Shown here: positions 33,943-41,404 of the stretch, one piece after another
How the letters are laid out: each line of letters begins with the position of its first letter
How positions within the stretch are numbered: the stretch's first letter is position 1
Assembly (NCBI GenBank): GCA_001775395.1
Contig: MEWP01000042.1
Coordinates: 1-43,681, forward strand
DNA length: 43,681 nucleotides
DNA from: a candidate division Zixibacteria bacterium RBG_16_53_22
GTDB taxonomy: Bacteria > Zixibacteria > MSB-5A5 > UBA10806
Direction: 5' to 3'
Notes under the pieces: model-generated
What the model was told of the DNA's origin: nothing
Seen by the model: the letters and a program-made list of their open reading frames with translations, nothing else
The model's database searches: none
Made by a program: the position numbers and the translations under genes

Positions 33943-35799
33943 ATGATGCAGACGATGCGAAATTCGGCCAAGATTATATTCTTTATCGTGCTCGTCACTT
34001 TTCTTGGCTTCATGGCCTATGGCGGATTGGTTTCCATTATATCCGGGCGCCGGATGGCCCGCGGACAGGGGGCTCCTCCGGGTGTGATCGGAGTAGTCAA
34101 CGGCCGGGATATCAGCGCTCTAAAATTCGAGGAGGAATACCGGCGGCGCCTCCAGGGCCTCTCGAAAGACGACCACGAACCGACCGACGACGAGATGGAA
34201 CAGGCCCGGAATGAAATTTGGAACAACATGACCACCATGACTCTCATCGAGCAGGAGGCCATGAATCATGGCGTCCTCGTCTCCGACAGGGAAGTGGCCG
34301 ACTATATGCGATACTCGCCCCCCCGGGATCTGCTCGAAACCCCGGAATTTCAGACCGAGGGGCAGTTCGACATAAACAAGTATCAAACCTGGCTGCAGCA
34401 AATGGCGCTGTCTTCCGATATAAGGTTTACCGAAATCCTGCAGGACCTGGAAACACAGATCAGAAACCAGCTCATTCTGGCGCGTATCCAGGATATTATC
34501 CTCTCCACCGTGAGAGTATCGCCGGTCGACGCCGAACGCGACTATGTCGAAAAAAACGAACAGGTAAAGGTCAGATATTTCTTTATCCCCAGCGGCGATT
34601 TCGACTCCACGATAACGACCGTGCCGGAAGCCGAGGCCAGGGCCAGATATGAAAAGGACAACGAGCAGTATAAGCAGCCCGAAACGGCGGTCCTCGATTA
34701 TGTGATTGTCCCGAAAGTCATGGGCGCCGAGGATTCGGCGGCGACCAAAAAAGAAATTTACGATATCCATGGGGAGCTTCAACGCGGAGCTGACTTTGCC
34801 GAGCTGGCCACGGCGCTCTCTCAGGACCCCGGTTCGGCCAAGAACGGCGGCGACCTCGGCTGGTTCGGCGAGGGCAGAATGGTAGCTGAATTCTGGAATG
34901 CCACTACCAGCCTGAAAAATATCGGAGATATCTCCCAACCATTCGTGTCGCAGTTTGGGTGGCACATCGTGAAGCTGACGGGAAAAAGAACAACCAGGGA
35001 TGATAAAGGTGTCGAAAAGCCGGAATACCAGGCCAGCCATATATTGATAAGGTCCGAGCCGACAGGGGCGACATTGGCCAACCTCGAGCAAAAAGCCAAC
35101 AATTTCAGAACGGATGCCGAGAGACTCGGCTTTAAAGAGGCCGCTCAGGAATACGGCCTGGCCGTTAGCGAGACAAAGCCATTCACAAGGGGAGCCCAGG
35201 TGCCGGGGATCGGCCAGTACCAGGACCTCAACAATTTCGCATTCGATGGCAAGATCGGAGAAATTTCGGAGGTCACCTCGGCCAGAAATGGTTACTACGT
35301 AAGTCACATCAACCGGCGAATTCCCGCCGGCATAACGCCGTTTGCCGAGGTCAAGGAGCGGATCGATACCCAACTGTTGCGCGAGAAACGCGCCGAAATG
35401 GCCCACCAAAAAGGTGAGGCATTAGCTGGCGAGTTATCGAAAGGCAAAACCCTCGATGATATAGCCGCCATAGCCGGCAAGCCGATTCAGGAGACGGATT
35501 ATTTCAGCCGCGTTCAATTCGTGCCCAAGATAGGAAGCGATCCCGATTTTATCGGAGCCTCCTTCAACCTGTCGCCATCGAATATCTATTCGAAATCGGT
35601 CAGGGCGCGAACCGGGGCCTACCTGATTCAGTATGTCGATAAACAAGCGGCCGATATGTCGGGATTCACCGCGGTATCAGACTCACTTGTCAACAGCATG
35701 GCGGACAGCAAGAATAGGGACCTCTGGAATAAGTGGCTTAATTCCTTGAAACAGAACGCCAAGATCGAGGATTACCGCCCGTCATATTATGGCAGTTAG
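33943..35799 (+). CDS. PpiD/SurA-like membrane-anchored periplasmic chaperone
   Basis: 618 residues. One N-terminal membrane helix (about 10-33) leaves the rest in the periplasm. Residues 45-200 match the SurA-N/PpiD chaperone fold ('GVVNGRDISALKFEEEYRRRLQ', shown as GVVNGRDISALKFEEEY). A parvulin-type prolyl isomerase domain lies at 250-347 ('YVIVPKV... GGDLGWFGEGRMVAEF... SQFGWHIVKLTGKR'), and a second, weaker parvulin-like unit starts at 'YQASHILIR' (362) and ends near 470. It probably helps outer-membrane and secreted proteins fold. GGAGAG precedes tandem ATG codons at 33943 and 33946. It overlaps the next small gene. Confidence 0.88.
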   Translation: MMQTMRNSAKIIFFIVLVTFLGFMAYGGLVSIISGRRMARGQGAPPGVIGVVNGRDISALKFEEEYRRRLQGLSKDDHEPTDDEMEQARNEIWNNMTTMTLIEQEAMNHGVLVSDREVADYMRYSPPRDLLETPEFQTEGQFDINKYQTWLQQMALSSDIRFTEILQDLETQIRNQLILARIQDIILSTVRVSPVDAERDYVEKNEQVKVRYFFIPSGDFDSTITTVPEAEARARYEKDNEQYKQPETAVLDYVIVPKVMGAEDSAATKKEIYDIHGELQRGADFAELATALSQDPGSAKNGGDLGWFGEGRMVAEFWNATTSLKNIGDISQPFVSQFGWHIVKLTGKRTTRDDKGVEKPEYQASHILIRSEPTGATLANLEQKANNFRTDAERLGFKEAAQEYGLAVSETKPFTRGAQVPGIGQYQDLNNFAFDGKIGEISEVTSARNGYYVSHINRRIPAGITPFAEVKERIDTQLLREKRAEMAHQKGEALAGELSKGKTLDDIAAIAGKPIQETDYFSRVQFVPKIGSDPDFIGASFNLSPSNIYSKSVRARTGAYLIQYVDKQAADMSGFTAVSDSLVNSMADSKNRDLWNKWLNSLKQNAKIEDYRPSYYGS

Positions 35800-36151
35800 G
35801 CCATTTAAGACATTCCTGATTATCTTGATTTTAATTGTGGCCGGGGTTGGCGCAATCTACATTGTCCAATCCCGGCGTCATTATACCCGTCGGATGCAGT
35901 ACGAACGGTTCGTATCGGCCTATGTGGCTCTTTCGATTGCGCGGGAAAAATATCCATCGTCCCCGGATTCGCTCTCGATGGCTTACGACAGCATCCTTGC
36001 CGCCCATGGGGTCGATTCCGCGTGGTTGAGCAGTTTCGCCGCTTCCTTGTCGGCAGATATTCACCAGAGCTCGCGGATCTGGGATAAAATAGTCGCACGG
36101 CTTGACTCTCTGAGGACTGCTTCGCAGCCCGATTCGACAAATACGAATTAA
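35789..36151 (+). CDS. Small membrane-anchored protein, DUF4296-like
   Basis: 120 residues: one N-terminal helix (about 7-26) then a helical domain outside the membrane. The stretch 'AYDSILAAHGVDSAWLSSF' followed by 'IWDKIVARLDSL' resembles the DUF4296 pattern of FCB lipoproteins (helix with I-x-x-x-x-G-V-[ST]-x-x-x-F, then I-Y-x-x-V-x-x-x-L), but here a membrane helix without a lipobox cysteine replaces the lipid anchor. The start overlaps the 3' end of the ppiD-like gene by 11 bases, suggesting a joint role in envelope protein folding. The stop overlaps the stop of yraN on the other strand. Confidence 0.7.
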   Translation: MAVRPFKTFLIILILIVAGVGAIYIVQSRRHYTRRMQYERFVSAYVALSIAREKYPSSPDSLSMAYDSILAAHGVDSAWLSSFAASLSADIHQSSRIWDKIVARLDSLRTASQPDSTNTN

Positions 36152-36516
36152 TCTTCGTCCAGGAAGAAGGCGCCTTCGAAATGCGTAATTTCGGGAGGTT
36201 TCCCGCGTGGCCATAGAATCGAGATCACGTCGAACCGCACCTCCTCGGGGGGTGTTTCGAGAGCAGACAGGTATTGCGATGCCGCCGTTGCCAGCCGTCG
36301 CCGTTTGGTCTTGTTGACCCTGGCCTCAGGTGGCCCGAATAGTTCGCTTCTGGAGCATTTGACCTCGACGAAAACCAGGCAGCCGCCCTTTCCGGCAACG
36401 AGATCGAGCTCATAATTCTTGTACCGCCAGTTGACGGCTCTTATTTCGTAACCGTTCGCCCGAAGATAAGACGCGGCAACTCGTTCGGCCGCCGCGCCGG
36501 TCTGACGCTTGTTAAT
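36148..36516 (-). CDS. yraN: UPF0102 (YraN) nuclease-fold protein with an ATT start
   Basis: 122 residues translated from ATT at 36516-36514. The family pattern is clear: 'QTGAAAERVAASYLRANGYE', 'NWRYKNYELDLVAGKGG', 'LVFVEVKCSRSELFG', 'KTKRRRLATAASQYL' and 'RFDVISI'. The E-x-D-L and E-V-K residues are the PD-(D/E)XK-like core. YraN proteins are thought to act on DNA, but their role is unsettled. There is no ATG, GTG or TTG before the conserved region: upstream in frame lie only GCA, AGG, AGA, GGG and then a stop. The ATT overlaps the TAA stop of the preceding gene (ATTAA), with GGGAGAAGGG directly upstream, so coupled initiation at AUU is likely. It is last in the operon. Confidence 0.85.
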   Translation of the reverse strand: MNKRQTGAAAERVAASYLRANGYEIRAVNWRYKNYELDLVAGKGGCLVFVEVKCSRSELFGPPEARVNKTKRRRLATAASQYLSALETPPEEVRFDVISILWPRGKPPEITHFEGAFFLDED

Positions 36517-36949
36517 TGCCCTTCTCCCTTATCAAATGCGATGCCGTCCAAACGACTGCGATTGCCAGGGTCACCCTGGCTACAATGATGACAAGGCCGT
36601 TGGCGCCCTGCGAGACAAAAAGAAGGGTGTCCTCGAAAACGGCGTGACACATGCCCAGAAAAAGCGCGATTAAAAACATCTGATTGCGGCCGATACGCCC
36701 GGAGTTCGATTCGCTTATCAGGACGCCCCCGCCGTAGGAGATACCGAATATGATCCCCGCCAATAAGGGGTATATTGATTCGGACTTGAATCCCAGGCGC
36801 CGGGCCAATGGATACACAGCCGATGTCAGCCGATCAAGCACCTTGAATTCCCTCGAGACCTCTAACACAATCATCAGCGGCACCACGATAGTGAAGACTT
36901 TGAATAGGAGCAGGAGTAAACCCGAGGCTGTGTCTATCAGGAATTCCAT
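36512..36949 (-). CDS. Nucleoside-recognition (Gate) membrane protein, SpmB-like half
   Basis: 145 residues, four or five hydrophobic helices. 'VFTIVVPLMIVLEVSREFKVL' near the start and 'LLAGIIFGISYGGGVLISES' (shown as AGIIFGISYGGGVL) in the middle are the signature of the nucleoside-recognition/Gate domain found in SpmA/SpmB, NupC-type carriers and FeoB. 'LGMCHAVFEDTLLF' is the conserved re-entrant-like motif. It pairs with the similar protein encoded four bases upstream, so the two probably form one inner-membrane complex. The transported or sensed ligand is unknown. The stop overlaps yraN. Confidence 0.75.
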   Translation of the reverse strand: MEFLIDTASGLLLLLFKVFTIVVPLMIVLEVSREFKVLDRLTSAVYPLARRLGFKSESIYPLLAGIIFGISYGGGVLISESNSGRIGRNQMFLIALFLGMCHAVFEDTLLFVSQGANGLVIIVARVTLAIAVVWTASHLIREKGN

Positions 36950-36953
36950 GATA

Positions 36954-37400
36954 TCAGGCCGGAATGATCAGGTTAAGGATCACACCGCAGATAAATGAAA
37001 ACGCCACCCTGGCCAAACTGATCCAGAGCGGTCGTGCGTTCATTTTGGCTAAGATGGCGCTTTCCATAATTTGTGAGTGGGAGACCCCCAGCATTATGGC
37101 CAAAATCGTGATTTGCCTGGCGGTAAGCTCCAGCCCGGCAATCACAGCCAGCGCCGCGTAGAGGTTGACAAATGAACCGGTCACATAGGCCAGCGCCGAT
37201 TCCCCCGGCAAGCCGAAATAGACCATGATCGGCTCGAATAAGCCGCTGACAAAATCTATTGCGGGGGTAAGTTTGAGCAGGGCCACAACTACGTAGACAG
37301 GTACCATTATGGCCGAAAGCTGAAGAAAGGCCCCGATCCCGCGCTTTACCCCAAGCGTCGCCGACGAATAAAGCCTCGCCTTATATGTGGCCTCGCTCAA
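36954..37400 (-). CDS. Nucleoside-recognition (Gate) membrane protein, SpmA-like half
   Basis: 148 residues with about four hydrophobic helices. It shows the same Gate-domain layout: 'LQLSAIMVPVYVVVALLKL', 'YVTGSFVNLYAALAVIAGL' and 'IMLGVSHSQIMESAILAKM', the last matching the motif G-x-S-H-x-x-x-E-x-x in SpmA-type proteins and the 'GMCHAVFEDTL' of its neighbour. The start codon is TTG (37400) with GGCGGA close upstream, 15 bases after the AroA-like gene. The two half-size Gate proteins likely assemble as a heteromer. Spore-maturation naming does not imply sporulation here. Confidence 0.75.
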   Translation of the reverse strand: MSEATYKARLYSSATLGVKRGIGAFLQLSAIMVPVYVVVALLKLTPAIDFVSGLFEPIMVYFGLPGESALAYVTGSFVNLYAALAVIAGLELTARQITILAIMLGVSHSQIMESAILAKMNARPLWISLARVAFSFICGVILNLIIPA

Positions 37401-37415
37401 GGTTCCGCCGGTTTC

Positions 37416-38789
37416 TCAATTGGATTGGTTGTTGACCAATCGGTCGAAATCATCCCAGAAGGAGGGATAACTTATCTGAACGCACTCCGCCCCCTTAATG
37501 ACCGACGGGCCTTTGGCAATTAAGGCCGCTATCGCAAAAGCCATGGCAATCCTGTGATCGCCAAATGTCTCGATTTCGGCGCCATTGAGCTCGGTTCCAC
37601 CATCGATTGCCAATCCGTCCTCCAACTCGCCCACCTTCACGCCCATTTTCCGCAGGTTGGTAGCAATGCTCTTGATACGATCCGTCTTTTGCAGGCGTAG
37701 CTCATAGGCATCGCGAATTACCGACGTTCCCTGGGCCGCCGCCGCCACGATCGCCATGACAGGCAACTCATCGATTATGCTGGGAATAAGCTCTCCCACC
37801 ATCCTTCGCCCTTTGATGCTGGCCGATTTTATCTCAATTGAACCGACCGGCTCGAATCCGTATTCGCCGGTCTGTTTGATCGTTATCGGAGCCTTCATCT
37901 TTTTGAGGACCTCCACAAATCCCAGCCTGGACGGGTTCAGCCCGATGTCATCGACCCGGATTTCGCTGCCCGGCACCAACAGCCCCGCTATGATGAAATA
38001 CGATGCCGAGGAAAGGTCGCCCGGAACAAGAAGCGGTTTGGGAATCGCCTTTTGCCCTCCCCTGATGGCGAACATGTCCCCTTTGATGTCAGGGGAGACG
38101 ATGCCGGCTGCCTTCTTGAACCGCTTCGTAAGCGGATCCTCGGTCGACTGCTTGGGTTCCACCCGGCTCTTTTTGACCCTGATCCCGAAATAGGCCGCCA
38201 GTCTTTCAAAATGGTCACGGCTGGGTATCCTCTCGATAATCTCGGTTACGCCGCCGGCCAATAATCCCGCCAGCAGCAGAGTGCCTTTGACCTGGGCCGA
38301 TGACACCGGCATGGCATAGCGGATTCCGTGCAACGGGCCGCCCTTGATCTTGAGGGGAAATTTGAAATTGTTTGATTCGAAGGATGCCCCCATCTGCTCG
38401 AGTGGCTCGATTACGCGGCGCATGGGGAGGCCGGCTATCATTTCGTCGCAAACAAGCTCGGATTCGAAATCGCAAGCCGACAGGATGCCGCACAACATGC
38501 GCCCCGCGGCAATCGACATCTTGACATCGACCGGCTCGGTTGGTTTGCTTATCCCGGCGATCCCCTTACCATGGATTATGGTTTTATTGTCCCGGTGTTC
38601 GATCTCGACACCGAGTTGGCCAAGACAACTTAAAACCGCCTGGGCCTCCAGGCCTGTTGAGAAATTTCCGATCTCGACCGGCCCGTCGCATATGGCGGCC
38701 AGGATAGCGGCCCGATGTGAGATGGCGCTATCGCCGGGGATTCGGATTGTCCCCTTTAGATTTTTCGTTGGGTTGATTACTTTGTCCAT
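37416..38789 (-). CDS. aroA: EPSP-synthase family protein (AroA-like) with replaced PEP-site residues
   Basis: 457 residues with the full two-domain enolpyruvyl-transferase fold. Retained: 'SSAQVK' (163-168), 'GDLSSASYF' (257-265), 'IIDELP' with D340, and 'GDHRIAMA' (410-417). Changed: the N-terminal P-G-D-K-S-I-S-H-R is P-G-D-S-A-I-S-H-R (S21, A22); G-N-[AS]-G-T-x-x-R is K-M-S-I-A-A-G-R (90-97); the arginine of the R-P-M motif is L121; R-V-K-E-[ST]-D-R is R-L-Q-K-T-D-R (365-371). These are residues that in known EPSP synthases hold or act on phosphoenolpyruvate. An insert of about 27 residues sits near 205-250. I checked the codons at the changed sites. It may not be a working EPSP synthase. 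In an operon after argS. Confidence 0.85.
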   Translation of the reverse strand: MDKVINPTKNLKGTIRIPGDSAISHRAAILAAICDGPVEIGNFSTGLEAQAVLSCLGQLGVEIEHRDNKTIIHGKGIAGISKPTEPVDVKMSIAAGRMLCGILSACDFESELVCDEMIAGLPMRRVIEPLEQMGASFESNNFKFPLKIKGGPLHGIRYAMPVSSAQVKGTLLLAGLLAGGVTEIIERIPSRDHFERLAAYFGIRVKKSRVEPKQSTEDPLTKRFKKAAGIVSPDIKGDMFAIRGGQKAIPKPLLVPGDLSSASYFIIAGLLVPGSEIRVDDIGLNPSRLGFVEVLKKMKAPITIKQTGEYGFEPVGSIEIKSASIKGRRMVGELIPSIIDELPVMAIVAAAAQGTSVIRDAYELRLQKTDRIKSIATNLRKMGVKVGELEDGLAIDGGTELNGAEIETFGDHRIAMAFAIAALIAKGPSVIKGAECVQISYPSFWDDFDRLVNNQSN

Positions 38790-38840
38790 TTCCTATGTCG
38801 CTGCGTGTGAAAGGTGAATCCGTGCCCCACGATTTTCGGC

Positions 38841-40553
38841 CTACATTATTTCCGGCGCTGTCAGGCCGAGTATTGTCAGGCCCGAGTGCAGAACATACCT
38901 GATGCTATCTATGAGCGCAATCCTTGATTCGGCCTTGCCGGCGTCGGCCGATATGATCCTATCATCGGGCGATTTGTATCTCTGATAATATGCGTTAAAC
39001 AGCCCGCATAATTCAAGCAAATAACTCGAAATATGAAAAGGCTCAAACTCCTCGGCGGCCTTGTCGATTATCTCGTGGAAATTGCCCAGTTTCTTGATAA
39101 TCGCGTATTCCTCCGGCAGAATCAGCAACGACGAATCGAACTTCTCGGATACGGCTCTGGCATATTTCCTTACAACGCTGCAGATTCTGGCATGGGTGTA
39201 TTGCAGATAAGGCCCGCTGTTGCCGCCAAAATCAAGCATCCTGTCCCAGTCGAACGATATATCCGTCTCACGCCGAAAGGCCAGGTCGGTGAACACCACG
39301 GCGCCGATTCCAACGGCGCGGGCGGTGCCTTCCGGGTCCGGCAGATCAGGCCTGCCTTTTCCGATAATCTCCCTGGCCAGCTTCACCGCCTTTGAGATGA
39401 CATCCTCGAGGAATACGATATTCCCCTTGCGAGTGGACATCATCTCGTCGCCGAGTTTCACCCATCCGAAACTGACATGATGACAGTCTTTCGCCCAGCT
39501 ACAGCCCAAAAGCTCCAGGACTTTAAATAGCTGCTGAAAATGCAGGGATTGGGCCACTCCCACCACATATAACATCTTATGAAATTTATAAGTTTCATTG
39601 CGATAAATGGCCGCCGCCAGGTCGCGGGTGGCGTAAAGCGTAGCATCATCGCTTCTTTTCACCAGCATCGGCTGCAGGCCAAACTTCTCCAGATCAACTA
39701 TGGTGGCCTCGCGGCTTTCTCTTAACAGCCCTTTATCATGTAGCAGCTTCTCGACCCGCGCATTCTTGTCGTTATAGAACGATTCGCCGGCCGTGGCCTC
39801 GAATTGTACTCTTAGCATGGCATAGATCTTGTCGAATTCCCGTTTGCTCAGGTCGGAGAACCTCTTCCACAACGCGAAATTCTCCGAGTCGGCTCCCTCC
39901 AGCTTGCGAAATTCCTCGCGCGCTTTATGGGTCAGCGATGGGTCCTTTTCTTCCTCCTGATGTATCCGAACATAGAGGTCATAGAGATGCTCGATCGGGT
40001 TTTCCTGAAGTATCCCATCATCGCCCCAGAGCTTATAGGCCAGTATGACTTTACCGAACTGCGTGCCCCAGTCGCCAAGATGATTGATGCCGACGACATT
40101 ATATCCCTGAAACAGGAATATCCGTTTCAACGCCGCGCCAATTACGGTCGACCTGAGATGCCCGATCCCGAACGGTTTGGCGATATTAGGCGATGAATAG
40201 TCTATCACCACAGTCTTGCCGAGCCCGATATCGCTCTTGCCGTAATTGTCGCCGCCCGCCCTGACTTCGCGGATTATTTCGGCGGCGATTTTTTCTCGCC
40301 GCAGGAAGAAGTTCAAATAAGGCCCGTTGGCCTGGACCCTTTCGACAAATTCGGTCGCCGTCATCTTGCCGGCTAATTCGGCGGCGATGGCCGCGGGAGA
40401 TTTCTTGTAGACGCGCGCCAGATGAAAACAGGGCAGAGCCAGATCGCCCATCTCCTCCGATGGCGGCGACTCGATCAAGCCGGTTAACTGCAATCTGTCG
40501 ACGCCGGTTGCGGCCGAAACCATCTCCGCTATATGGAATTTATATTGTCTCAA
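38841..40553 (-). CDS. argS: Arginyl-tRNA synthetase
   Basis: Class I synthetase of 570 residues charging tRNA-Arg. The N-terminal additional domain is followed by the HIGH-type motif in 'SPNIAKPFGIGHLRS' (121-135) and the KMSKS-equivalent 'MSTRKGN' (372-378), the form common in ArgRS that lacks the first lysine. The C-terminal anticodon-binding DALR domain includes 'GPYLQYTHARICSV' and 'FNAYYQRYK'. The start is TTG at 40553, overlapping the dapF stop (TTGA). A gap of 51 bases separates it from the AroA-like gene. Confidence 0.97.
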   Translation of the reverse strand: MRQYKFHIAEMVSAATGVDRLQLTGLIESPPSEEMGDLALPCFHLARVYKKSPAAIAAELAGKMTATEFVERVQANGPYLNFFLRREKIAAEIIREVRAGGDNYGKSDIGLGKTVVIDYSSPNIAKPFGIGHLRSTVIGAALKRIFLFQGYNVVGINHLGDWGTQFGKVILAYKLWGDDGILQENPIEHLYDLYVRIHQEEEKDPSLTHKAREEFRKLEGADSENFALWKRFSDLSKREFDKIYAMLRVQFEATAGESFYNDKNARVEKLLHDKGLLRESREATIVDLEKFGLQPMLVKRSDDATLYATRDLAAAIYRNETYKFHKMLYVVGVAQSLHFQQLFKVLELLGCSWAKDCHHVSFGWVKLGDEMMSTRKGNIVFLEDVISKAVKLAREIIGKGRPDLPDPEGTARAVGIGAVVFTDLAFRRETDISFDWDRMLDFGGNSGPYLQYTHARICSVVRKYARAVSEKFDSSLLILPEEYAIIKKLGNFHEIIDKAAEEFEPFHISSYLLELCGLFNAYYQRYKSPDDRIISADAGKAESRIALIDSIRYVLHSGLTILGLTAPEIM

Positions 40554-41392
40554 GGGGTGTATAATCCTGAAAACGCTATTTTTGTTTGGCCGACCTGATG
40601 AATCAGATTATCCTCGATATCCCATCGAGTAACAAGTGCCCCGCCCGGCATGACAACCCTGACATCCCCTCTGGTGAGCCCGAGCAAGCCGGTTATGACA
40701 GTGGCTGCCGCGGCGCCGGAGCCGCAGGCCGCAGTTGCCCCCGAGCCGCGCTCCCAGGGCACGACCGATATTCTGTTTTTCGATTCCACCCTGGTAAACA
40801 TCACGTTAACGCCGTTTTTGAATAACCGGTTTTTCTCTATCAGCAAACCTTCCGCCCGCCAGTCGAAATCGAAATTCTCGACCAAAATAACGGCATGCGG
40901 GTTCGACAGCGCCACGCAGTGAAGCGTGCGCCGGGCTCCTCTTACTTCGATTCTAATTCCCAGGCAATTGCCAACGTCGCCGGCAATGCCTATTTCGCGG
41001 CAGTCAAATGACGGCGATCCAAGATCCGCCCTGACGACCGCCGACCCGGCTTGAGCCTTAACAACCTCGATATTATAATCGCTCCAGCGCGTGAAAATGT
41101 CAAATTTCTTGTGCTTGCTCTTGTATGCCGCCCTCATGAAAAGGGCCATTCCCCGAAGCCCGTTGCCGCAGAATTTGGCCTCGGAACCGTCGCTGTTGAA
41201 AATCCGCATGAATGCCGACCCCGTTCCCAGCCTTTCAACAACGATCAGGCCGTCGGATCCGACACCCCGGCGACGATTGGAGATGGCGCGGGCCAATGAC
41301 CCCAGGCCGCAGGTTCTACGTGCGAGGGCGCCTTTGTCGACATAAATGTAGTCGTTACCGAGTCCCTCGATCTTTATAAAAGGTATGGGCAC
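40550..41392 (-). CDS. dapF: Diaminopimelate epimerase
   Basis: DapF converts L,L- to meso-diaminopimelate using a two-cysteine mechanism. C75 in 'FCGNGLRG' and C223 in 'GATAACGSGAAAA' are the catalytic pair; 'GLGNDYIYVD', 'RRRGVGSDGLI', 'SNPHAVILVE' and 'ERGSG' are further family motifs. At 280 residues it is normal. The start is a GTG at 41392, 12 bases after the aminotransferase stop. The product is the substrate of MurE encoded at 5749 and also the precursor of lysine. Confidence 0.95.
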   Translation of the reverse strand: MPIPFIKIEGLGNDYIYVDKGALARRTCGLGSLARAISNRRRGVGSDGLIVVERLGTGSAFMRIFNSDGSEAKFCGNGLRGMALFMRAAYKSKHKKFDIFTRWSDYNIEVVKAQAGSAVVRADLGSPSFDCREIGIAGDVGNCLGIRIEVRGARRTLHCVALSNPHAVILVENFDFDWRAEGLLIEKNRLFKNGVNVMFTRVESKNRISVVPWERGSGATAACGSGAAAATVITGLLGLTRGDVRVVMPGGALVTRWDIEDNLIHQVGQTKIAFSGLYTP

Positions 41393-41404
41393 TGCGAGAT
41401 ATCT

